From positions 1,649,346 through 1,697,335 of the forward strand of contig LSYV01000004.1 of assembly GCA_001584585.1 (NCBI GenBank): a stretch of 47,990 nt of DNA. The letters run 5' to 3'. This stretch comes from Gonium pectorale (taxonomy: Eukaryota; Chlorophyta; Chlorophyceae; Chlamydomonadales; Volvocaceae). This document shows positions 12,301-20,207 of this stretch, in pieces; the first letter of the stretch is position 1; every line of letters begins with the position of its first letter. The position numbers were made by a program, and so were the translations under genes. The notes under the pieces were generated by a model. That model was given only the letters and a program-made list of their open reading frames with translations. It was not told the origin of the DNA and ran no database searches.

Positions 12301-14648
12301 ACCCGCTGCAACAAGTCTCTGACAACCCGAGGGGCCGCGCAGGGCGCCGTGTGGCGGGTAGGGCAACAGGGCACAGGACGTCGACCGCAGGTACGCTGTC
12401 ATGTCATGTGCTTGCTGTGTTCTTGGTCGCTGCCGCAAACACGACGCGCACTTATGTCAGGCTTTGGCCTCCTAGCCGGAAGTAGGCAGCCAAGACGCGT
12501 TAGACGCGTTGTGCTTAGTAGCCGGTTCACTCTTTCCCTGCACATAGGCGTCGCGCGGCCCTCTGGTGTCGCTACGCTGGCGGAGCGGGCGGAGCGGCTT
12601 ATGCGCACGGTGGAGTCCATAAGCGCGGGTGTAGCGGACACTGCTGCGCTGCTGAGCCCGAGGACCAAGGTGTTGCAGGTGGGAGTGACAGGATTGCGGA
12701 TACTGTGCTGCAGCTGTGCCAAGATGGCAGGTGGCAGAGTCTCACCGTGGATGATGGATACACATTTGCAATGTGCAGCCATGTCGTAACTTCATGCACT
12801 CACCTTGAGGGTCCACCAAATGTCCCTTGGTCTTCCACGCAGGTGGCCATGGAGGATGCGACTGAGCTTGGTAAGCTGGGGACACCGGTAAAGGCCCATC
12901 CGTATCAAGTGCTCTGCATTGGGTCACCTTCGGGACCTTAGCTGTTCTGCAAACCGGTTCCGACCACACCCGCACGTTGGCCCCGCGCCGGCCTACAGGT
13001 GCCGAACTTGGTCAGGCCAGCAGCCGCCCGGGGTCTCCTTCGCGCCGCCTACAGAGTGATGGCACCCTCGTGGTGGACTACCAGGCAAGTTGCAGGGGTC
13101 CGGCCATTCTGATACGTGAACCCCGCAGCTCGAGGACTCACGGCAGCTCTTAATTATAGCCCCTAATTTTTTTTAACGGAAGGCTGTGCCAGTCACAAAG
13201 ACCGCGCGGCCCTGATTCCCACTCCGCAGCACACTGACGGTGGAGCGTCAAGTCCACCACGCAGCCCCATAAACGCGTGGGCAGCGCCGCCTGCGGAGTC
13301 CAGCGGCCGTGCGGATGCGAGCTTCCCGGGCGCCAACAGCGCTTCCCTCGCAGCACGTGCCTCGCAACCAGGACCCTCCACTGGCGGTGCCGTGCGAGCT
13401 GCGAGATCCACTGGGCGGCTCACGCGGCCACCGGGTGCCACAGAAACTGCCCAGCCGCAGAATAGCGTGCGGGTGCTACTTGACCACGTTGCAGGTATGC
13501 CAAGTAAGAAAGAGAACCAGAAACGGGGAAGGCCAAGTATGCCAAGTAGAAAAGAGAACCAGAAACGGGGAAGGCCAAGTGTCGAGTTACCATTGCCAGG
13601 TTCTTCCGCGTGCACTCAGCGGTGTGTCCCATCTTAAATCGCGTGGAGCCCTCGTTGCGACGCCCCAACGTTGCGTCCCGCTTGCATGTCATGTAGGGAA
13701 GAAGCGGCCTGCGCGGGACGAGTCTAGGACCCGTAGCGGCTCAGGCGGGACTACGACGCAGCAGCGGGCTGCGCCAACGAAAGTGCCGTCCTCGCGCGCT
13801 CTGTACAGCCATATCGGGAGCCGCCTACACGAGTCAACGGTCAGCACGCTGGCCAAGCAGGCTACCGGGCGGCCACAGGAGCGAGGGCCAGTCAACCTGG
13901 CGTCCATGCCCACACCGCCTCTCCTGCCCATGGCTGCACCGCTCACGACCCTCATGCCGCCGAGCACCAACACGCCTGGGCCCGTGACCGCGGCGCAGAT
14001 CGAGACCATAATCAACGGTGCGCCAAGGATTGCGTATGGGAGGACATGACAGTTGTTGGGCACCCCGCGCCCTCGTGTGTGAACGGCATGGTGACCCTGA
14101 ATGAGCATTTTCGGCGAGGAGTGTCTAAGAAGTTCTCCTCTTTGGCTGCAGGTCCTCCTGTGATTCGGGCTTCATTCGGGGCCCAGCCGCCGCCACACAA
14201 CCCATGGCCGCACGTTCCTGCGAACGCACTGCCCCGGACAGGCAGCAGCGCAGGGCCCAACACAGCGGACGCCATGCGCCGGCGCGGCGAGCAACAGTTC
14301 GTAGCTGATACCCGCGGCTACGCCGGCCCGCGGCCAAGCTCTTCTGGGCCTGCCAGCGGACCCACCTCCGGTACACAAGCGCAAGGGTCTCGTGTTACGG
14401 GGTCTCAGCCGGAGGCGGTTGTGCCGGTACAAGTCCCCGGCAAGCTCAGCAAGGTGGTTCGGTTCGAGCGCGTCACCCCGCCGGGCGTGCCGGCCCAAGC
14501 CACGGAGGCGCCTGAACAGCCGCCGCGCCCGACGGCTCTCGAGCTCCTTCCCCTGGACGAGGACACGCCTGTGACGTACGTGGAATTGCCGTCTCCTGTT
14601 AAGGTGTCCATTCGCCTCCCGGCAGACATGTATGGGGAAGGCGCTTAA
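3346..14648 (+). CDS. Long coiled-coil protein with Sfi1-like W/R helices (38 exons)
   Basis: Not recognised as a named gene; 1786 aa. Exons: 3346..3471,3560..3660,3819..3950,4035..4098,4301..4411,4578..4634,4815..4973,5122..5210,5390..5498,5695..5754,5873..5985,6197..6359,6587..6751,6905..7039,7139..7201,7331..7405,7524..7613,7817..7968,8101..8284,8483..8554,8844..8926,9103..9334,9549..9638,9804..9971,10108..10155,10257..10325,10454..10654,10810..10851,10994..11232,11386..11513,11668..11819,12030..12390,12548..12678,12843..12870,12999..13084,13230..13494,13697..14017,14152..14648. Residues 1-1150 are almost wholly charged/alanine heptads (coiled coil), with four 11-residue repeats beginning H-A-A-E at about 885-928. 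Five helices carry a W-R core: FFKWRQAALK (33-42), VFYKWRTAVA (W840), LFFWRFRVRRQ (W963), AWRGWAYVKRQ (W1039), AWLAWRLW (W1079). They resemble single Sfi1 centrin-binding repeats. The last ~600 residues are P/G/S-rich, mostly disordered, with one short helical stretch. Three introns appear to use GC donors (7202, 10655, 13085). All phases close. A centriolar or basal-body scaffold is the inferred role; other cytoskeletal coiled coils are possible. The donor at 9335 is the least certain junction. Confidence 0.85.
9831..9962 (+). repeat. Four tandem 11-residue (hendecad) coding repeats
   Basis: Within exon 24 of the coiled-coil gene, four 33-bp units encode HAAEIETMTAN, HVAEVTALTTT, HAAEVVAIQTA and HEDERRRARLA. 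The H-x-A-E-h spacing recurs every 11 residues, which is the periodicity of right-handed or nearly straight coiled coils rather than heptads. The fourth unit is degenerate. Confidence 0.75.
13497..13580 (+). repeat. Two tandem 42-bp units spanning the exon 36 donor region
   Basis: Copies 13497-13538 and 13539-13580 are nearly identical. They begin two bases inside intron 36 of the coiled-coil gene. Each unit can be read in frame with exon 36 as MPS(K/R)KENQKRGRPS, ending in an AT-hook-like KRGRP. The splice donor GTATGCCAAGT at 13495 is duplicated at 13537 in the same phase, so use of the second donor would add exactly 14 residues. Confidence 0.8.
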
Positions 14649-15752
14649 ATGGCTTGCGTCCTGTGTGCTGCTGGCGACACTGTCATTACTTGTTGCTGTG
14701 AAAGTCCCCATCATATCTAGGCACATTGTGCGCAACTAGCAACGACGTGTTGGCCTCTCATGTGGGCCACCGGTTTCGAGTAGAAGCACGGGCAGCACTC
14801 GTACCCACTGGGTTTCATTGTTGGATTCAGACAAGACATTCTGTATATATCTGTTTCGGGTTGCTCGGTGCATGACATACAGTATGGGAAGTTTTTTGCA
14901 TGTTGCTGGCTAATGGGTACACGTGCCACAGTCTCGAGCCTAGTCGCAGTCGGGATACTCAGCTCTCCCGCAAGTATGCTTCTAGTCTATGAGCTAGCTG
15001 CGAACTGGGAGGGTCACATGTAACGCACGCAATCGGAATCCATTGCCAAACCTCCAAGCACTGAGTACCTTCATACACCTTACAGCATGCTCTGTGCCGC
15101 TGCCAACAGCCACCTCCACGCGCTGCGTGTGCCACAAGAATTTACTATGTACATGCACACACGGTAGCGGGAGCAGGGTTGGCATAGCCCCAACATATGC
15201 CTACTTAGCTAATCGGAGGGGTACAGCATGCTCCACGGTGCTCTTGCAGCAGCCCGCAGCTTCCGTCCCGTGAGCGTTTCAGAGTCTGTCCATGGTGTCA
15301 TGAAATCACATGTGCTCCGTTGCAGCAAGGACTTCTTTTCTGCACCCATTCCAGGCCCATTCATTGCATTAATGCCTCTAACACGCCAAGCTGCCGCAAA
15401 TCATGTACGAGCCAGCCTTGCGATGCCATCCACAATAAATGTGGCCGGGCCAAAAGCTGCGGCCGCCGTTCTACCCGCATTTCCCGCCTTTATTGCCGCT
15501 TTTCGCGCCCGCTCTCATGGGCGCCTCCGCTCCAGCAAGACGCCAAGAGCCTTCCCGTGGCGTTCCCTTCCGCACGACTGCCATGGTGGTTCCTGCCAGC
15601 TGCTCACATTTCACGGCAGTCGGCGGCCGATGCGGTCGGCACTGCCTGCCGCAGTGAGTCGCACCACTGGTGCCCTCCAGCGGCTCCAGGCCCATCCTGC
15701 TGGTCCTGAACGTGTTCCCCCGTCACGAGTCTGCCGACCACGGGCTTCCCAC
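14649..15752. other. Convergent 3' region between the coiled-coil gene and IFT27
   Basis: About 1.1 kb between two converging stop codons, expected to hold both 3' untranslated regions. A plus-strand TGTAA motif, the usual volvocine poly(A) signal, lies at 15019-15023, 371 bp after the coiled-coil stop. A minus-strand TGTAA (TTACA at 15080-15084) is a weaker candidate for IFT27. The plus-strand open frame at 15228-15758 shows no family motif and overlaps the end of IFT27, so I do not call it. Confidence 0.5.
15019..15023 (+). terminator. Candidate TGTAA poly(A) signal, coiled-coil gene
   Basis: TGTAA on the plus strand 371 bp downstream of the TAA stop at 14646-14648. Green-algal nuclear genes commonly use TGTAA about 10-20 bases before cleavage. 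The motif is short and could occur by chance. Confidence 0.35.
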
Positions 15753-17450
15753 TCATGAGCTGTAGTTCTGGCAGGCGGCCTGGAAGGTGGCCACCTTGTC
15801 CTGTGGGTGTGGGACAGGGAACCCGACAGGCTCAGATTACCGGCAGAGGCAAAGGGCTGGGCGGCAGCAAATCCCCTACACACGCAATGCCTTACGTCGC
15901 AATACACGCCTGCCAGGTGCAACACCATAGTCGCACGCGGGCGGCGCTATGCGCTACCGGATTTGTCAGGGCAACGGCAACGCAGGCTCATTGAATACAA
16001 GCCGCATACCGCTGATCCAAGCTTCCCGCTTTTTCTATAGCCAAGTGGTAGCCCGGAATGCCGCGTGCACGCACCGTGTTCACCTACCTCGTAATTCTTG
16101 TAGAACGTCGTTGCGATGGACACAAACGGCGCCTCAATGTCCTTGCCGGGAGGGGCCTGTGCAGTATAAAGTGCGGTCAGGAAACATTCTTACTAGAGGC
16201 GCTTTGGGCGCATGCCTCCGAAACTGATGTGCGAGTATTCCAGTCCGCGACAAACCGGACTCAGCACGCTCAGCCCAGCTGGGTGCAACTCTTCGCCATG
16301 TGCCCGCACCGCACCTTAAGGCTGTATGTCAGGTTAGGTAAGGCCTGCTTAGCTGGTCAGTAGTGAAAACAACGCTCCTCCTACAACGTTGCAGCGCGCC
16401 ATCCGACAGCACCCTATCATACGAGATCTGCCTGGTTGAGCGTTGCGCCATCACCCAATCCAGCCCGTGCACTGGATCACAAAATGTGACGTACCGCTGA
16501 TACGTCAAAGAAGTCAAGCCCGTTGTTGGCGGCCCACTCTTGCGCCATGTCGAGGCGGACCTGGTGCCTCTGGGGTGGGAGATCCACCTTGTTCGCCACC
16601 AGCACGGCCCGCAGGGGCCGCTCACGGTCAGGCCTGCGTCATTTTGTGTGGAGTTTAAGCTACGGATGAAAGGCACAAAGGCTAGGAGAGCCAATGGGTG
16701 GGGCCATCCGGCTTGCGGCGGCTGAACCTCCCGAGCGCAACTCCGCTGAGCTACGGCATATGCCCATGCCGCGACCCTTGGTTCCGACACGGACCCGCGG
16801 ACCCAAGCTTGCCACATCACACTCGCCTTCCCATTGCTCTGCCCCGTGCTTGAAGGCCTTTGCGCATCGTCGTGGTGAGAACCACACGTGCGGTGCATAT
16901 CAGACCACCCCCACCCCCCGGCTCACCGGGCCGACTTGAGGAGCTCCCACCACGCTTTGCACGCCTCGAACGTCTCCATTGCGCTGACATCGAATACGAG
17001 AATGGCGTAGTACACGCCGTTCCAGTATTGCGATATCTGGTCCTTATAGAGCTCGCTTCCTGCCGTGTCCAGCAGGTACAGCTCCACGTTTACTGTCGTG
17101 TCTGGAATCTGAACCGGTGCCACCACCACCTCCACGCCGCTGGTCTGCGTGCGGTCAAGCACGAAGTTGGGTCCTCCATGTGACGGCAAAACTTCTGCCA
17201 CGCTTCGCTGCTGCGAAGAGCCTTTAAACGAAAGAGCTCACCATGGTATAGGCCTTGGGAAACTTGCTGCCTTTACTCGTAAACATGGAGACGAGAGCGG
17301 ACTTGCCAATTGCCGCGTCGCCTGCGCGCATAGCCCACGCGTATTTGTTCTGATCCATTACTAGCCTGTGGTCATTTCCTCACCTACGACCGCTACCTTG
17401 CATCTTAGCGTAGCAGTAATGTCAATAGGCTTAACGACTTTGCTGACCAT
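15753..17450 (-). CDS. IFT27: Intraflagellar transport protein 27 (Rab-like GTPase, RABL4)
   Basis: Small GTPase that pairs with IFT25 in the IFT-B complex and acts in flagellar traffic and signalling. Model: complement(join(15753..15800,16088..16156,16495..16633,16927..17144,17242..17321,17384..17450)), 206 aa against about 204 in Chlamydomonas. Starts MVSKVVKPIDITATLRCK. P-loop GDAAIGKS (23-30) is split by intron 1. DTAGSE (75-80) has serine where Rabs have the catalytic glutamine, as is usual for IFT27. QYWNGVYYAILVFDVS follows, then NKVD (136-139) and DVSA (165-168). It ends CQNYSS with no prenylation cysteine motif, also a family trait. All introns are GT-AG and phases close. The ATG at 17450 is chosen because it gives the family N-terminus; a nearer ATG (MDQNKYAWAM at 17356) lies inside intron 1 and would lose the first beta strand. 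Confidence 0.96.
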
Positions 17451-18458
17451 GGTAACTTCTGAGGGAACTTCACCAGGACAAATGGACTGTCGCGTATGCG
17501 CGGTGTGGTCTCGCGGATGACCCGCGTGCCATGCCGTACCGTGACGTACCGTGTGTCACAGGCTGGCACACAGGTTGCACAGGCGGGTTGGTCCGGGCAT
17601 TGGTAATCTGCTTGGGATGAAGTCCGGAGCGGTGTCTCCATGCTGAGCAGAAGGGTCCAGGAGACGAACTGATTCAGTCCAGTTTGCACCCTTTGTTCAC
17701 CCGTTAAGTACCCGTGAGGACCCGCAAAATGGAGCACATGCATTCGCTTCCCGGCGGCATCCCTCTTAGCCACCGTACATTGGGCGGGAACAGTACCGAA
17801 CAAGGAGACGCTTGGGCACTGCGCATGTACAACCGCGCGCGAGAGGAACAGGATGTACTTGAGATGGTCCTTGAGTGCATAGTACACCCCTTTGTACACC
17901 CCCGTAAGGGCCCGCCTGCTCATCTCCCTCACCCGCCATGCCCTGTACTCGGCGCCCTGCTGGAAACATCGCACCTCCGGGGTGTGTATGACCGTAGAGG
18001 CTGCCTTCCTTTTTCCCTTGGTATGGTTTGGCCTACTGGCCCGAACGCTCTCACCCCGCTCTCCCCTGGAGCACCGCTCTCCCCTGGAGCGTGGACCGGC
18101 AGGCGGCAGCGCCGCTATAAAAACTGCTAAGGGTGAGGTTCGAACACACACTCGGGGCCGAATGGAGTTCATACCCTAATATGCAATCTCTCACGATCCA
18201 AACGGCGCGCGGCCTATCACTCCAGGGGGGGCCGGCCCGCTGGAAAGCTCAGGATTACTGTATGGTTTGCCCTACTCACCCGTGCGCTTACCCTTGAGGG
18301 CCCTTGGGGCTAGGCTTGGGGTCCTGTGCGGCAAGGTATTTCCGCACAGCCGCTTGCCGGCAGGATCCCCTCTTCGCGACCGGACGTTTCGCCTTGGTAG
18401 AGGAACTATTGCATGCCATGAAGTCAATGCGCAGACTCTCATCAACTCGGTTCACGGC
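17451..18458. other. IFT27 upstream region, with a long minus-strand open frame
   Basis: It should contain the IFT27 promoter and leader. A minus-strand frame stays open from 18172 to 17405 and includes the QGAEYRAWRVREM peptide of the dispersed repeat, but it has no family I recognise. Near 18054-18092 a short unit with CGCTCTCCCCTGGAGC is tandemly duplicated. A second, weakly similar pair reads TATGGTTTGGCC (18023) and TATGGTTTGCCC (18260). It may be a decayed mobile element; I cannot prove it. Confidence 0.35.
17911..17960 (-). repeat. Dispersed repeat, copy B (inverted relative to window start)
   Basis: Reverse complement of window bases 1-50: 24 bases identical, the remainder similar with a few substitutions and a 4-base gap. 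It lies within the long minus-strand open frame upstream of IFT27 and reads QQGAEYRAWRVREMSRR on that strand. Confidence 0.6.
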
Positions 18459-18990
18459 GCTGGCGACGGCCCCAGCGCCGAAGCGTGCTTCACGTTCCGT
18501 TCGTACCGGGAGCGCAGCAACCTGTCCGCCATGATCGCCGACGGCGCTGGCGTGCGGTACGTCCTCTCCGCTGGCCGCATCTGCAAAGTCGCCGTGGGGG
18601 GGGGGGGGAGAAAACCACCGTCGTGACTTACGCAAAGCTGTGCCCCAACCAGACCCTCTACCTGGCGTTCGACGCGCGCAACGATGGGCTGCAGCTCATT
18701 GGAGCGACAGACAGCGGCAACATGTACTCCCTCAGCCCGAAAGCGGACGGGTGGGTGTACAACCACCGCCTGGCGGAGGGCGTGCGGACGGGGCTCCCTG
18801 CCGCCGCCATCCCGTACACGCTGTCGGTGTGGGGACGTCCCGCCATCATCGGTACCCCGCACATCACCCTCGCGGTCGACGAGAAGAAGGGCTGCCTGTA
18901 CATCACACTGCCCGACGGAGGCGTTCTCGCTGCACAGCGGTAGACCTGCACACCGGAGCGGTGGCGGTGCTGCCGCAAGGCGTCGTGCTG
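18459..18990 (+). pseudogene. Frame-broken beta-propeller-like coding relic
   Basis: Three segments in different frames read like one protein. First: a stretch with GAGDGP and IADGAGVRYVLSAGRICKV (to about 18593). Then, after a run of 13 G (18596-18608), a second frame with LYLAFDARNDGLQLIGATDS, NMYSLSPKADGWVYNH and KGCLYITLPDGGVLAA (to about 18935). Then a third frame with VDLHTGAVAVLPQGVVL (18941-18990). The short D-G-x-V-L-x-A-V-D-L / G-A-V motifs resemble NHL or SMP-30-type propeller blades, a weak resemblance. The homopolymer could be a sequencing or assembly indel, but the second break is not at a homopolymer. No start codon context or splice sites rescue it. It is either a decayed gene or an unrecognised gene with errors. 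Confidence 0.4.
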
Positions 18991-20207
18991 CGGGGCGACT
19001 GCCGCTTTTTTCTCTGCCTGGCGGTCCTGCCGGGCGGCTGGCTACCTGGCTGCCTGCTGCAACCGCGAGGGCGGTATGTGGGTGGTCGATTGCGGCGCAG
19101 CGTGGGCTCCGCGGGCGGAGATGGAGGCGGCAACCACCGACACCAGCGACAGACCCGCGGTCGCTGCGCCGGCGCTTCAGCGACTGCCCGCGACCGCTAT
19201 CTGCCCCGCCGTCGCCCCGCCCCGCCCGGAGTGATGTGGCGGTGCGGCCCGGTTGCGCCCGTGAGCCGTGACGCTGGGGGCGAACGCGGAGAGCGCTGCT
19301 TAATACTACGGCACATGGCGCTACTCGCGTGCGGCTTCGCCTACGGCACTTTCCAAACTGTGGGCGAGTAGGGTTGAGTAGGGAGTAAGAAGAGCAGCGC
19401 TGAGGTACAGGCACAGAACTAGTTTTGATACACAGGTCTGCACGTTTTCCTTCCTACAATGGTGCCTGTGCAATGGGTCGCGACGCCGTCGGGTCGCAGG
19501 TCACGACGCCGCCGTCGCGGTATAGGTTGTCGATGGTTCAGCGGTCGGCTGTTACGCGGCCGGTCGCGGACTTGGCGAGCCGCTTCGATTGCAGAACCCC
19601 GTTGGACCAAAGGGGCACCTGGCGGGCACGCAGTGTTAGCTGAAAGTTGGGGGAGGAAGCAGGTGGTGGGTTTAGTGGGCGGTACGCTTCTGCAGAGAGT
19701 AGCAGGGGAATGGTTCCGTGCAAGGCCATACGTCGACATGTGGAGGAGCAGTGGGTGACAGAAACGCTATGGGTTCGTGATTGGGTGGAGTTCCAGGTGC
19801 TGGCTTGTTCGATACAAGACCACATCGACAGCACGGAGGTTTGGCGGAAGCTTAGTGACCCACGAAAACTTACATTGCGACGGAAGTGAAGATATACCCT
19901 GCTACATATGCACCCTGATTGCATTGGGGCCCGCTGCGCTGTAAAACAAGCTCTGTACAGTAGCCATCACCCGGGACGAGCCCCATACTCAAGTCACCGC
20001 AGCATAGCTCAAACTCTTGACGCTCTGCTGCCTTGACACATGCCCTTGTCCCTAGGGACGCATCAACCAGAAACCCCGGAGCCCAGCCGAAGCCCAGGCG
20101 CACCAGCCGCGCTTGGCACGGACTCCAGCATTGCAATCCACTTGGATCCACAGCCCATCCCAAACAAGGCAGCCCGCCCGTCCTCCAACCACACTGTAGC
20201 TCGCTCA
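18991..20207. other. Intergenic, downstream of ARPC1
   Basis: No supported gene. A 320-codon minus-strand open frame (18452-19414) is arginine/alanine/proline-rich with no motif and looks like a GC-driven shadow. The right portion should contain the ARPC1 3' untranslated region, with a minus-strand TGTAA at 19870-19874. Confidence 0.5.
19870..19874 (-). terminator. Candidate TGTAA poly(A) signal, ARPC1
   Basis: TTACA on the plus strand (TGTAA on minus), 334 bp past the ARPC1 stop at 20208. Position and motif fit algal 3' ends. The motif is too short for certainty. Confidence 0.4.

Noticed and set aside
15228..15758. 176-codon plus-strand open frame between the convergent genes
   Set aside because: No motif, composition of a GC shadow, and it overlaps the IFT27 terminal exon on the opposite strand.
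18136..18148. GGTTCGAACAC, a tRNA T-loop/B-box look-alike
   Set aside because: The flanking stem GTGAG/CACAC has a mismatch. No acceptor stem, anticodon arm or A-box lies at the right distance on either strand.
18452..19414. 320-codon minus-strand open frame
   Set aside because: Compositionally biased, without domains, and antisense to protein-like plus-strand segments.
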